From: Vibrio sp. CAU 1672
GTDB lineage: Bacteria; Pseudomonadota; Gammaproteobacteria; Enterobacterales; Vibrionaceae
NCBI RefSeq assembly: GCF_029223195.1
Contig: NZ_JARHUF010000016.1
Location: 52,049-103,089 of the forward strand
Length of the DNA stretch: 51,041 nt
Direction of reading: 5' to 3'
Shown: positions 36,824 through 45,762 of the stretch, piece after piece
Layout: the number at the start of each line of letters is the position of its first letter
Position numbering within the stretch: the first letter of the stretch is position 1
Made by a program: the position numbers and the translations under genes
Notes under the pieces: model-generated
Databases searched by the model: none
Told to the model about the DNA's origin: nothing
The model's input: the letters and a program-made list of their open reading frames with translations, nothing else

Positions 36824-37651
36824 ATGACTGCTATTACAATCAGTGATCAAGAGTATCGTGACTTTAGCCGTTTTCTGGAAGCGCAATGTGGCATTGTGTT
36901 AGGTGATAGCAAGCAATATCTGGTACGTAGCCGTTTGAGCCCTTTGGTAACAAAGTTCAAATTGGCCTCACTGTCTGATTTGTTGCGTGATGTGGTTACT
37001 GGTCGCAACCGGGAGTTGCGCGTTGCCGCGGTTGATGCCATGACGACCAATGAAACGTTGTGGTTTCGGGATACTTATCCGTTCACGGTATTAGCTGATA
37101 AGTTGCTGCCAGAAATGGCGGCAAACAAGCGGCCGCTAAAAATTTGGTCGGCGGCCAGTTCGTCGGGCCAGGAGCCGTACTCGATTGCGATGACTGTTTT
37201 GGAAACGCAGCAGCGTAAACCGGGGTTATTGCCAAGTGTGTCAATCACCGCCACCGATATTTCTGCCAGCATGCTGGATATGTGTCGTACCGGTGTTTAC
37301 GACAATCTTGCATTGGGGCGAGGCCTGTCACCCGAGCGTCGTCGCACCTTCTTTGAAGAGAACGGTGACGGGCGGATGAAGGTCAAGGACAACGTCAAGC
37401 GTATGGTGAACTTTCGCCCGCAGAACCTGATGGACAGCTATGCCTTGCTGGGTAAGTTCGATATTATTTTCTGTCGTAATGTGCTGATTTATTTCTCTCC
37501 GGAGATGAAATCGAAAGTGCTGAATCAGATGGCCAGCAGCCTCAATCCAGGCGGATACCTGCTGCTGGGGGCTTCGGAATCGTTAACCGGGCTAACTGAC
37601 CGGTTTGAAATGGTACGCTGTAATCCGGGTATCATTTATAAACTTAAGTAA
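36824..37651 (+). CDS. cheR: Chemotaxis receptor methyltransferase CheR
   Basis: A 275-residue SAM-dependent enzyme that methylates glutamates of chemoreceptors during adaptation. An N-terminal helical domain (about 1-75) carries the conserved MTTNETLWFRD segment. The methyltransferase core shows IWSAASSSGQEPYSIAM (SAM site), ITATDISASML, and FDIIFCRNVLIYF. Length is typical. It is the second gene of cheV-cheR and ends before a strong terminator. Confidence 0.97.
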   Translation: MTAITISDQEYRDFSRFLEAQCGIVLGDSKQYLVRSRLSPLVTKFKLASLSDLLRDVVTGRNRELRVAAVDAMTTNETLWFRDTYPFTVLADKLLPEMAANKRPLKIWSAASSSGQEPYSIAMTVLETQQRKPGLLPSVSITATDISASMLDMCRTGVYDNLALGRGLSPERRRTFFEENGDGRMKVKDNVKRMVNFRPQNLMDSYALLGKFDIIFCRNVLIYFSPEMKSKVLNQMASSLNPGGYLLLGASESLTGLTDRFEMVRCNPGIIYKLK

Positions 37652-37681
37652 GTTTCTTTTTTTCTTCTGATGATCCAATTG

Positions 37682-37719
37682 AAAGAGCCAGCGGTCTGTT
37701 ACTGCGGGCTCTTTTTTTT
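37682..37719 (+). terminator. Rho-independent terminator after cheR
   Basis: Outer stem AAAGAGCC/GGCTCTTT with a 17-base interior region, then a T-run. It isolates cheVR from the flgB unit. Confidence 0.85.
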
Positions 37720-37912
37720 ATCTGGCCGACGGCTTTTACCTGGCTGTTCAGTTATGCCCGCAGGGTTTTGCTAAGGTTTGATACACAGGGGGAGCTTGAA
37801 TCCTGAGCGACGGGTCGTTCAGGTGGCATTCTATTATAAGTTTTGGCTTATTTATTGCTAATTATTTACTGCAGATATTATGGCGAGAGAAAGAATGTAA
37901 GTCTTCCATGTG
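37720..37912. other. Intergenic region upstream of the flgB promoter
   Basis: About 190 bases with no gene, RNA or strong repeat recognised. In relatives the sigma-54 activator FlrC binds near such promoters; I could not pick out a site with confidence. Confidence 0.4.
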
Positions 37913-37930
37913 TTGGCATACTTATTGCTT
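37913..37930 (+). promoter_or_regulatory. Sigma-54 promoter of the flgBCDE unit
   Basis: TTGGCATACTTATTGCTT has the -24 GG (37915-37916) and -12 GC (37927-37928) exactly 12 bases apart, matching TGGCAC-N5-TTGCW with one change. It lies about 45 bases before the flgB start. Confidence 0.88.
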
Positions 37931-37973
37931 TGTAATTGTCTGTAACGGTCAGTTCTTAACGGTAGAGGCAAAC

Positions 37974-38369
37974 ATGGCTATCTCTTTTGACAAGGCACTA
38001 GGTATTCACCAACACACGGTGGGTGTACGTGAGCGTAATGCTGAGGTGATTTCCACCAACATCGCACAATCGAACACGCCTGGCTACAAAGCAAGAGGTT
38101 TAGATTTTGCCAAGGAGTTGCAGGCGGCAACATCGGGGGCAAGTATTGGACTTAGCCGCACCGATGGTCGGCACATTCCTGCCACTACAACGTTGATTGG
38201 GGATAAACTGTATCGCTTGCCGACTCAACCCGATACTGGAGATGGCAACACGGTGGATGTGGATTTGGAGCGTAACCTGTTTATGCAAAACCAAATCAGA
38301 CACCAAGCATCACTGGATTTTTTAGGTAGTAAATTCAAAAACCTAACCAAGGCAATCAAAGGGGAGTAA
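37974..38369 (+). CDS. flgB: Flagellar proximal rod protein FlgB
   Basis: A 131-residue rod subunit exported by the flagellar type III system. The N-terminal helix contains the family pattern (ERNAEVISTNIAQSNTPGYKARGLDF) and the C-terminal helix runs NLFMQNQIRHQASLDFL. The frame opens at 37908, upstream of the promoter's start site, so the ATG at 37974 is used. First gene of flgBCDE. Confidence 0.96.
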   Translation: MAISFDKALGIHQHTVGVRERNAEVISTNIAQSNTPGYKARGLDFAKELQAATSGASIGLSRTDGRHIPATTTLIGDKLYRLPTQPDTGDGNTVDVDLERNLFMQNQIRHQASLDFLGSKFKNLTKAIKGE

Positions 38370-38374
38370 TTTAG

Positions 38375-38788
38375 ATGAGCTTATTTAATGTTTTTAATGT
38401 GACTGGGTCTGCGATGAGCGCTGAGTCTGTTCGTCTGAATACGACCTCAAGTAATCTGGCAAACGCAGACAGTGTCAGCAGCTCAGCTAAAGACACGTAT
38501 AAGGCTCGCCACGCCGTATTTGGTGCCGAGTTAGGTCATGCGATGCGAGGTGGTAACACCGTGCCGGTGAAAGTGCTGGGGATTGTGGAAAGTGATAAAC
38601 CACTAAATGCGGAATATAACCCTGATCACCCGCTTGCAAATGACGAGGGTTACATTTACAAACCCAACGTTAATGTAATGGAAGAGATGGCCAACATGAT
38701 TTCTGCTTCTCGTGCATACCAAACCAATGTGCAGGTAGCAGATTCCAGTAAACAAATGCTGCTGCGTACGCTGCAGATGGGTCAATAA
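38375..38788 (+). CDS. flgC: Flagellar proximal rod protein FlgC
   Basis: A 137-residue rod subunit. The N-terminal helix has SVRLNTTSSNLANADS, and the C-terminal motif NVNVMEEMANMISASRAYQTNVQ is the rod/hook signature. It lies five bases after flgB, indicating translation from one transcript. Normal length. Confidence 0.97.
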   Translation: MSLFNVFNVTGSAMSAESVRLNTTSSNLANADSVSSSAKDTYKARHAVFGAELGHAMRGGNTVPVKVLGIVESDKPLNAEYNPDHPLANDEGYIYKPNVNVMEEMANMISASRAYQTNVQVADSSKQMLLRTLQMGQ

Positions 38789-38805
38789 GGATAAGGAGGT
38801 AGCGT

Positions 38806-39513
38806 ATGGCCGGAATCAACAATGTTGGTCAAAGCGGCTTGTCCTACGTTGACCAGCTTAAAAGTTTGCAAGAGAACAAAAAAGCTGAAGGAACAACCGG
38901 TAAGCAGGACCTTAAACAGGAAGACTTCTTATCGTTGTTGACGAAGCAATTGTCTCAGCAAGATCCGTTTAAGCCGGTCAGTAATGACCAGATGATTGCA
39001 CAAATGGCGTCATTTGCCACCGTAGATGGCATCGGCAAGATGAACTCTCAGTTTGAGAACCTCAACTCATCGATGACATCCAACCAGGCATTACAAGCGT
39101 CCTCTCTGGTCGGGCGTGATGTGTTGGTACCAGGCGCTGCAGGTGTGAAACAGGAAGACGGCTCCATGCCAGCCATGGTGAAGCTTTCCCAGGCGCTCGA
39201 CAACTTGTTTGTCCGGGTGGAAGACGACGCTGGCCAGCTGGTGCGCACCTTTGAGGTCGGTGCGAAACCTGCTGGTGATACCCGTGTCGTGTGGGATGGG
39301 AATGATGAAAGCGGTAATCCGTTGCCTGCCGGCAAATACAAGGTCAAAGCGTCGGGCTTGGTAGAGGGGAAATCACAAGAATTCCCGGTATCGACCTACG
39401 CCAACGTGAACAGTGTGTTGCTGGGCAAAGGTGATGGAAACGTGTTACTCAATCTGGCGGGCTTTGAGTCACCAGTGCGACTTGCAGAAGTTCTGGAAGT
39501 CGGCAAAGCGTAA
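38806..39513 (+). CDS. flgD: Flagellar hook capping protein FlgD
   Basis: A 235-residue scaffold that caps the growing hook and guides FlgE assembly; it is discarded when the hook is complete. The N-terminal FlgD domain shows KQDFLSLLTKQLSQQDPFKP-like sequence (about residues 35-60). The C-terminal FlgD-Ig/tudor-like domain includes VVWDGNDESGNPLPAGKYKVK. AAGGAGG lies before the start. It comes between flgC and flgE in the standard order. Confidence 0.96.
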   Translation: MAGINNVGQSGLSYVDQLKSLQENKKAEGTTGKQDLKQEDFLSLLTKQLSQQDPFKPVSNDQMIAQMASFATVDGIGKMNSQFENLNSSMTSNQALQASSLVGRDVLVPGAAGVKQEDGSMPAMVKLSQALDNLFVRVEDDAGQLVRTFEVGAKPAGDTRVVWDGNDESGNPLPAGKYKVKASGLVEGKSQEFPVSTYANVNSVLLGKGDGNVLLNLAGFESPVRLAEVLEVGKA

Positions 39514-39543
39514 TTTAGCCGGGTCAGATTAGGAGATTTTTGA

Positions 39544-40878
39544 ATGTCATATGTATCTTTAAGCGGTTTGTCCGCCGCTCAACTGGATTTGAATACAACC
39601 AGTAACAATATTGCCAACGCCAACACGTACGGCTTTAAAGAGTCCCGTGCTGAGTTTAGCGATGTCTACTCTAACTCTTTGTTTACTAACTCGAAAACTA
39701 CAGCGGGTGGTGGTGTTCAGGCCAACCAGGTGGCGCAGCAGTTCCACGAAGGTTCAAGTATTTACACCAATAACCCGATGGATTTGCGCGTATCCGGTAC
39801 CGGTTTTTTTGCGGTGGCGAAAGATCGCTTGATCCCACAGCAGAATGAAATGACACGTAACGGTGCTTTTCACCTCAATAAAGACAACTATATGGTCACC
39901 GCCAATGATGAGTTTTTATTGGGTTATCAGGTAAATGAAGATACAGGTGAAGTTCTGTCTTATGAGCCGCAACCGATCAATATCCCGGCAGAGTTTGGTA
40001 AGCCTAAGCAAACCGCCAATATTGAAGTCGGCGTGAACTTACCGGCAAACGGTGATTTGAAAGATCCGAACCAGTTCGACTTTTCTGATCCGGAGACTTA
40101 TAACCGTTCGACGTCTTCGACTATTTATGACTCGATGGGCCAGTCTTACAAGCTAACCACTTATTATGTCAAAGATAAGAACCAGGCAAATACCTGGAAC
40201 ACGTACTACACCGTGACCGATAAAGACGGCGAGAAGCCGCTCAATATCGCGCAGGGTGATGCGACGACTGCCGGTGGGCACGTCGGTCACACCATGAAGT
40301 TTAATAATGATGGTACGCTGGCCAGCCTGAATGGTGGCAATCCTATCAATTCGGTTGCATTAGGCGGAACCGTTGGTGAAGGCGGTGAGGTCGCCGCTGA
40401 AAACGCCGGACTTAACCTCAACGGTGCCGATCCGCTACAAACTCTGAATTTTGGCTTGGGTTCTGCCACCCAGTTTGCCGCTCCGTTTGAACTGACCAAG
40501 TTTGATGAAGATGGTGCAACTACCGGCTTCTTGACCAAAATTGACTTTGATGAAAACGGCAGCGTACTGGGTACTTATTCAAACGGTGAGAACGTGACCC
40601 TGGGTCGTGTGGCGCTGGTACGGGTACCGAACGAACAAGGTCTGGATAAAAAAGGCGGCACTCAATGGGATGCCACTCAGTTTTCCGGTGACAAGATCTG
40701 GGGTGAATCGAATAAAGGCTCTTTTGGTACGCTTAACAACGGTGTGCTCGAGCAGTCAAACATTGATATGACCCAGGAGCTGGTGGATCTTATTTCAGCT
40801 CAACGTAACTTCCAGGCCAACTCACGTTCACTGGAAGTGCATAACCAGTTACAACAAAACATCCTGCAGATCCGTTAA
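39544..40878 (+). CDS. flgE: Flagellar hook protein FlgE
   Basis: A 444-residue hook subunit. The N-terminal rod-type helix contains LSAAQLDLNTTSNNIANANTYG. The D1 domain has FFAVAKDRLIPQQNEMTRNGAF. The C-terminal ELVDLISAQRNFQANSRSLEVHNQLQQNIL is the matching helix. The variable central domain is Gly- and Asn-rich. It is the last gene of flgBCDE and is followed by a perfect inverted repeat. Confidence 0.97.
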   Translation: MSYVSLSGLSAAQLDLNTTSNNIANANTYGFKESRAEFSDVYSNSLFTNSKTTAGGGVQANQVAQQFHEGSSIYTNNPMDLRVSGTGFFAVAKDRLIPQQNEMTRNGAFHLNKDNYMVTANDEFLLGYQVNEDTGEVLSYEPQPINIPAEFGKPKQTANIEVGVNLPANGDLKDPNQFDFSDPETYNRSTSSTIYDSMGQSYKLTTYYVKDKNQANTWNTYYTVTDKDGEKPLNIAQGDATTAGGHVGHTMKFNNDGTLASLNGGNPINSVALGGTVGEGGEVAAENAGLNLNGADPLQTLNFGLGSATQFAAPFELTKFDEDGATTGFLTKIDFDENGSVLGTYSNGENVTLGRVALVRVPNEQGLDKKGGTQWDATQFSGDKIWGESNKGSFGTLNNGVLEQSNIDMTQELVDLISAQRNFQANSRSLEVHNQLQQNILQIR

Positions 40879-40942
40879 TCTGCAGTTATCACAGTGAGCC
40901 TGCTGGTCATGCTCCTGTTGATTTCAGTATGACATTCATCTG

Positions 40943-40980
40943 ATGCTTAGCCTGAAAATGCCTCATTTCAGGCTAAGCAT
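40943..40980 (+). terminator. Perfect inverted repeat between flgE and flgF
   Basis: A 15-bp perfect stem ATGCTTAGCCTGAAA/TTTCAGGCTAAGCAT with an 8-base loop, about 65 bases after flgE. Only GTTTC follows, so termination without a proper T-run may be partial, or the stem may stabilise the flgBCDE message. The next 180 bases before flgF hold its sigma-54 promoter and nothing else seen. Confidence 0.65.
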
Positions 40981-41112
40981 GTTTCGCTAAGGTTGCCGCA
41001 TTTGCCGTTGACCGGCGCCAAGTCTTGCCTCCTGGCCCCATTCTTCGCTTTTTCTCCCCACATCGAACATCCTCTTGTTGTTAAATATTTGATATGTAAA
41101 GCTATTTATATT

Positions 41113-41130
41113 TTGGCATAGTTTTTGCTT
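41113..41130 (+). promoter_or_regulatory. Sigma-54 promoter of the flgFGHIJ unit
   Basis: TTGGCATAGTTTTTGCTT has GG (41115-41116) and GC (41127-41128) 12 bases apart, with the same -24 and -12 elements as the flgB promoter. It starts about 50 bases before flgF. Confidence 0.88.
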
Positions 41131-41163
41131 TGCTCTGATATACAGAGAATTTTGGAGTGACCT

Positions 41164-41913
41164 ATGGATCGTGCACTGTTTCTGGCAATGAGTGGCGCCA
41201 AGCAAAATATGCAAGCGCTGCAGCTGCGGGCCAACAACCTCGCTAACGTGAGTACCACCGGTTTTCGCGCGGATTTAGCTCAGGCGCGTTCGATGCAGGC
41301 GTACGGGGAAGGCCACCCTTCGCGTGTATTCAGCATGACTGAGCGTCCGGGGCACAATTTTGCACAGGGTAGCGTGATCACCACCGGCCGTGACTTAGAC
41401 ATCACGGTAGAAGGCCGCGGCTGGATTGCGGTGATGGACAAAACCGGTAAAGAAGGCCTGACCCGCAACGGCAACCTGAAAGTTGACCAGAACGGCATGC
41501 TGAGCAATGGCAGTGGCCACCTGATCCTGGGTGAGAATGATGCACCGATCACCTTACCTCTGCCTGTATCCAAAATCGAAATTGGCCGTGATGGCACTAT
41601 CTCTGTATTACCACAAGGTGCGCCGGCGGAAGCGTTAGAAGTGGTTGACCGTATTAAGCTGGTGGCCACCGAAGACGGTAACCTGTTTAAAGATATTAAT
41701 GGTTTGTTTCGTCATAAAACGCCCAACCAACCTTACCAAGCGGATGCTGCCGTTACCGTACAAACTGGTGCGATCGAAGGCAGTAACGTCAATGCTGTAG
41801 GGGAAATGACGGCGCTTATCGACCTTCAGCGTCAGTTTGAAATGCAGGTCAAAATGATGAGCACCGCTGAAGAAATGGATAAATCTTCAGATTCATTGCT
41901 TCGAATGAGTTAA
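41164..41913 (+). CDS. flgF: Flagellar basal-body rod protein FlgF
   Basis: A 249-residue proximal rod subunit. The N-terminal helix (MSGAKQNMQALQLRANNLANVSTTGFRADL) and the C-terminal MTALIDLQRQFEMQVKMMSTAEEMD are of the rod/hook type, with the FlgF-specific DRALFLAMSGAK start. First gene of the second rod/ring unit, behind its own sigma-54 promoter. Confidence 0.96.
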   Translation: MDRALFLAMSGAKQNMQALQLRANNLANVSTTGFRADLAQARSMQAYGEGHPSRVFSMTERPGHNFAQGSVITTGRDLDITVEGRGWIAVMDKTGKEGLTRNGNLKVDQNGMLSNGSGHLILGENDAPITLPLPVSKIEIGRDGTISVLPQGAPAEALEVVDRIKLVATEDGNLFKDINGLFRHKTPNQPYQADAAVTVQTGAIEGSNVNAVGEMTALIDLQRQFEMQVKMMSTAEEMDKSSDSLLRMS

Positions 41914-41931
41914 CAGAATTAGAGGTTCACT

Positions 41932-42720
41932 ATGCATCCAGCACTTTGGGTAAGTAAAACGGGTTTAGATGCCCAGCAAACCAATATTGCCACCATTTCC
42001 AACAACTTGGCGAACGCCTCAACCGTCGGTTATAAGAAAAGCCGCGCGGTGTTTGAAGACTTGTTTTACCAAAATATTAACCAGCCGGGCGGTCAGTCGT
42101 CGCAGAATACGGAATTGCCGAGTGGTCTGATGCTCGGAGCGGGTTCTAAGGTTGTCGCGACGCAGAAAGTCCACACCCATGGTAACGCCCAGACCACCAC
42201 CAACGCGCTGGATATGATGGTTGAAGGTGATGGTTTTTTCCAGGTAACCCTACCGGACGGTAATATTGGCTATACCCGCAATGGTCAGTTCACGCTGAAT
42301 GGTGAAGGTACCATCGTCACCTCGGGCTCTGGTTATCCGCTTGAGCCGGAGATCGCCATTCCTGAAGAAGCGATTTCAATTACTGTCGGTACTGATGGTG
42401 AGGTGTCGGTTCGCGTACGAGGCCAGCAGGATAATGTCGTGGTTGGCCAGCTGACCATCACCGATTTTGTTAACCCGGGAGGCCTCGAGCCGATCGGTCA
42501 GAATTTATATTTGCCAACCGGTGCCAGTGGTGATCCGCAAGAAGGCGTGCCAGGGCTGGATGGACTGGGTGAGATCCGCCAGTCGATGTTGGAAGCGTCG
42601 AACGTAAACGTAACCGAAGAGCTGGTTAATATGATTGAAGCACAGCGCGTTTACGAGATGAACTCAAAAGTGATTTCATCTGTTGATAAGATGATGAGTT
42701 TTGTTAACCAGCAGTTGTAA
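41932..42720 (+). CDS. flgG: Flagellar distal rod protein FlgG
   Basis: A 262-residue distal rod subunit, the driveshaft section passing the L and P rings. It begins MHPALWVSKTGLDAQQTNIATISNNLANASTVGYKKSR and ends ELVNMIEAQRVYEMNSKVISSVDKMM. The length is the near-invariant 260-262 of the family. It follows flgF by 18 bases. Confidence 0.97.
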   Translation: MHPALWVSKTGLDAQQTNIATISNNLANASTVGYKKSRAVFEDLFYQNINQPGGQSSQNTELPSGLMLGAGSKVVATQKVHTHGNAQTTTNALDMMVEGDGFFQVTLPDGNIGYTRNGQFTLNGEGTIVTSGSGYPLEPEIAIPEEAISITVGTDGEVSVRVRGQQDNVVVGQLTITDFVNPGGLEPIGQNLYLPTGASGDPQEGVPGLDGLGEIRQSMLEASNVNVTEELVNMIEAQRVYEMNSKVISSVDKMMSFVNQQL

Positions 42721-42750
42721 TCTTGTTGGTGGCTGAATAAGGGGCTGAAA

Positions 42751-43533
42751 ATGAAGCGTATTTCTCTGCTTGTTGCGTTGATTGCTACCATGTCGGGCTG
42801 TGCAATGTTGGATCCGATTGAAACCGCTGAAGTGACACAGGCTACAACTGTCGTCGATGCGGTCGAGGGTGATAGATCGAAAGAAGAGAGCACCGGCATT
42901 GTCGATACCCTGCGAGGCCGGACCGATCCGGTGGCCGGCGATCCGGCGTGGGCGCCGATCCATCCGAAACAAAAGCCGGAGCATTACGCGGCGGCGACGG
43001 GCTCATTATTCAGTGTCGAGCATGTGACCGATTTGTACGATGACTCCAAACCCCGTGGAGTGGGTGACATCATCACTGTTACCCTGGATGAAACCACCAG
43101 TGCCACGAAAAGCGCCAACGCGGATTTGTCGAAAAGTAACGACTCATCGATGGATCCGCTGTCGGTCGGGGGGCAGGAACTGCAGATCGGCGGCAAATAC
43201 AACTTTTCTTATGAGTTGAGTAATAGCAATAACTTTACCGGAGATGCATCCGCCAAACAAAGCAACAGCATCAGCGGCTATATCACGGTGGAAGTGATCG
43301 AAGTGCTGGCGAACGGTAATCTGGTCATACGTGGTGAAAAGTGGCTGACGCTTAACACTGGGGATGAATATATCCGGCTTAGCGGCACGATCCGTCCGGA
43401 CGATATTAACTTTGATAATACGATTGCCTCTAACCGTGTCTCTAACGCCAGAATTCAGTACTCGGGCACAGGGGTGCAGCAGGATATGCAAGAGCCGGGC
43501 TTTTTGGCACGATTCTTTAATGTAGCTCTGTAA
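42751..43533 (+). CDS. flgH: Flagellar L-ring protein FlgH
   Basis: A 260-residue outer-membrane lipoprotein forming the L-ring bushing. The lipobox MSGC gives Cys17. Family core: [28 protein letters not shown] and [33 protein letters not shown]. The C-terminal [13 protein letters not shown]...[10 protein letters not shown] is complete. Between residues 20 and 75 it has a longer, variable linker. Confidence 0.96.
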   Translation: MKRISLLVALIATMSGCAMLDPIETAEVTQATTVVDAVEGDRSKEESTGIVDTLRGRTDPVAGDPAWAPIHPKQKPEHYAAATGSLFSVEHVTDLYDDSKPRGVGDIITVTLDETTSATKSANADLSKSNDSSMDPLSVGGQELQIGGKYNFSYELSNSNNFTGDASAKQSNSISGYITVEVIEVLANGNLVIRGEKWLTLNTGDEYIRLSGTIRPDDINFDNTIASNRVSNARIQYSGTGVQQDMQEPGFLARFFNVAL

Positions 43534-43576
43534 ACAGCCATGCTGACGGCATATTGACGGCAAGAGAAAGGTAGAG

Positions 43577-44668
43577 ATGAAAAGAATCGCGTTATTACTG
43601 ATGAGTGTTATTTTGCTATCACCGGCAGCGCAAGCGGCACGTATAAAGGACGTGGCCCAGGTTGCAGGCGTGCGCAGTAACCAACTGGTCGGTTACGGTT
43701 TGGTTTCTGGTTTGCCGGGAACGGGGGAAGCGAACCCGTTTACCGAACAGAGCTTTAACGCCATGCTACAAAACTTTGGCATCCAGTTGCCGCCGGGTAC
43801 CAAGCCAAAAATCAAAAATGTTGCCGCGGTTATGGTCACGGCAGAACTGCCCGCTTTTTCAAAACCCGGCCAGCAGGTTGACGTAACGGTATCCTCGATT
43901 GGCAGCGCTAAAAGCTTACGCGGCGGAACGCTGCTGCAAACCTTCCTAAAAGGTCTGGATGGGCAAGTTTATGCCGTTGCCCAGGGTAACCTTGTTGTCA
44001 GCGGTTTTAGCGCCGAAGGGGCCGATGGCTCCAAAATTGTCGGTAATAACCCGACGGTTGGGTTAATTTCCAGTGGCGCCACCGTTGAACGTGAGATCCC
44101 CAACCCATTTGGTCGCGGTGACTACATCACGTTTAACCTGATAGAGTCGGATTTTACCACGGCGCAGCGCATGGCTGACGCGGTTAATAACTTCCTTGGG
44201 CCACAAATGGCCAGTGCGGTCGATGCCACATCGGTACGTGTTCGCGCGCCGCGCGATATCAGCCAGCGTGTGGCCTTTTTATCTGCGATTGAAAACTTAG
44301 AGTTCGAACCTGCCGATGGCGCTGCCAAGATCATTGTCAACTCACGTACCGGAACGATTGTTGTCGGCAAACATGTCCGCCTCAAACCGGCTGCGGTGAC
44401 CCATGGCGGGATGACGGTATCGATAAAAGAGAACCTCAGTGTCAGTCAGCCGAATGGTTTTTCTGGTGGTCAGACAGTCGTGGTGCCGGATTCGGATATC
44501 GAAGTGAATGAAGAGCAGGGCAAGATGTTTAAGTTTGAGCCCGGGCTGACATTAGACGATTTAGTCCGTGCGGTTAATGAGGTCGGTGCGGCCCCTTCCG
44601 ATCTGATGGCGATTTTGCAGGCTTTAAAACAAGCAGGTGCGATCGAAGGCCAGTTGATCATCATTTAA
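43577..44668 (+). CDS. flgI: Flagellar P-ring protein FlgI
   Basis: A 363-residue periplasmic ring protein around the rod. The signal peptide ends PAAQA-ARI (residue 20). The mature start [29 protein letters not shown] is the family signature, and [23 protein letters not shown] with the terminal LIII are also conserved. It needs the chaperone FlgA, encoded 8 kb upstream. Confidence 0.97.
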   Translation: MKRIALLLMSVILLSPAAQAARIKDVAQVAGVRSNQLVGYGLVSGLPGTGEANPFTEQSFNAMLQNFGIQLPPGTKPKIKNVAAVMVTAELPAFSKPGQQVDVTVSSIGSAKSLRGGTLLQTFLKGLDGQVYAVAQGNLVVSGFSAEGADGSKIVGNNPTVGLISSGATVEREIPNPFGRGDYITFNLIESDFTTAQRMADAVNNFLGPQMASAVDATSVRVRAPRDISQRVAFLSAIENLEFEPADGAAKIIVNSRTGTIVVGKHVRLKPAAVTHGGMTVSIKENLSVSQPNGFSGGQTVVVPDSDIEVNEEQGKMFKFEPGLTLDDLVRAVNEVGAAPSDLMAILQALKQAGAIEGQLIII

Positions 44669-44684
44669 GGCTCTGGGTGACGAG

Positions 44685-45620
44685 ATGGTAAAGAATCCTA
44701 ACGATATCGGCTTCATCCATGACATCAGCTCGCTGGATAAGCTAAGGCAAAAAGCCGTTCAGGAAGGTGAGAGCGGTGACCAGGAAGCACTGCGTGCAGC
44801 GGCGCGTCAGTTTGAGTCGATTTTTACTTCGATGATGCTCAAGTCAATGCGCGAAGCGAACGAAGGCTTTGAGTCTAATCTGATGAACAGTCAGAATGAA
44901 AAATTTTATCGCCAGATGCTTGATGAGCAGATGACCAGTGAATTGAGCGCGTCCGGTTCGTTGGGGCTGGCTGACATGATTGTTGCACAGTTAACGGCAG
45001 GCCAGTCGGACGACAGCAGTGAAACTGCGGTGCGCGAGGCGGCAAATAACGCCGCGCAGTACCGACCGGTGGATATCGACAAAGCGCGGGCGACCGAGCA
45101 GCGGTTAATCGAGTCAGGTCGGTTGTCACGCGCTAATCCGGCTACTCAGGAGCCGGCGCGTTTTGATTCCCCTCAGTCGTTTGTGCACTCACTGCGTCCT
45201 TATGCTGAGCGGGCGGCGAAAGCGCTTGGCGTTGAACCGTCACTGTTAATTGCCCAGGCCGCACTGGAAACCGGCTGGGGACAAAAGGTGGTGAAAAATG
45301 CCCATGGCAGCAGTAATAACCTGTTTAATATTAAAGCCGACCGAAGCTGGCAGGGAGAAAAAGTGACCACCCAGACGCTGGAGTTTCATGACGATACCCC
45401 GGTTAAAGAAACGGCGGCGTTTCGTGCCTATCCAAGCTTCCAGGACAGCTTCAATGATTACGTACGTTTTCTGAATGATAACCCGCGTTATCATACGGCG
45501 CTGAACCAGCAGGGTGACTCTGAATCCTTCATTCGCCAGATCCACCAAGCCGGGTATGCCACCGACCCGGACTATGCAGACAAAGTGCTGCAGGTCAAGA
45601 GCAGAATCGAAAACATGTGA
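44685..45620 (+). CDS. flgJ: Flagellar peptidoglycan hydrolase FlgJ
   Basis: A 311-residue dual protein. The N-terminal rod-scaffold domain (about 30-100) has AARQFESIFTSMMLKSMREANEGF. The C-terminal GH73-type glucosaminidase (about 160-308) has PSLLIAQAALETGWGQKVV with the catalytic Glu and NLFNIKADRSWQG. It opens the cell wall for the rod. Last gene of the flgFGHIJ unit, followed by a strong terminator. Confidence 0.96.
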   Translation: MVKNPNDIGFIHDISSLDKLRQKAVQEGESGDQEALRAAARQFESIFTSMMLKSMREANEGFESNLMNSQNEKFYRQMLDEQMTSELSASGSLGLADMIVAQLTAGQSDDSSETAVREAANNAAQYRPVDIDKARATEQRLIESGRLSRANPATQEPARFDSPQSFVHSLRPYAERAAKALGVEPSLLIAQAALETGWGQKVVKNAHGSSNNLFNIKADRSWQGEKVTTQTLEFHDDTPVKETAAFRAYPSFQDSFNDYVRFLNDNPRYHTALNQQGDSESFIRQIHQAGYATDPDYADKVLQVKSRIENM

Positions 45621-45633
45621 TTGCCCCATGTCT

Positions 45634-45664
45634 AAAAGCTTACCAGCCGGTAAGCTTTTTTTTT
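45634..45664 (+). terminator. Rho-independent terminator after flgJ
   Basis: A stem AAAAGCTTACC/GGTAAGCTTTT with loop AGCC, running into a T-run. It separates flgJ from the flgK promoter. Confidence 0.92.
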
Positions 45665-45689
45665 AGCATTTTTTCTGGCTTATGAGTAA

Positions 45690-45707
45690 CTGGCACAGCT
45701 TTTGCTA
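45690..45707 (+). promoter_or_regulatory. Sigma-54 promoter of flgK-flgL
   Basis: TGGCACAGCTTTTGCTA has a perfect -24 TGGCAC (GG at 45692-45693) and a -12 TTGCT (GC at 45704-45705), exactly spaced. The start site would be near 45717. Confidence 0.92.
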
Positions 45708-45723
45708 AATACAGAATAGGTCG

Positions 45724-45746
45724 ATCAGTGATCACTGATTTTTTTC
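45724..45746 (+). promoter_or_regulatory. Palindrome with T-run in the flgK leader
   Basis: ATCAGTGATCACTGAT (45724-45739) is a perfect 16-base palindrome followed at once by a run of seven T (45740-45745 plus the preceding T). It begins about 7 bases after the predicted transcription start. As RNA it could form a 6-bp stem with a GATC loop plus a U-run, an attenuator-like shape; as DNA it could be an operator. Confidence 0.5.
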
Positions 45747-45762
45747 TGTTTTGGGGGCATGT

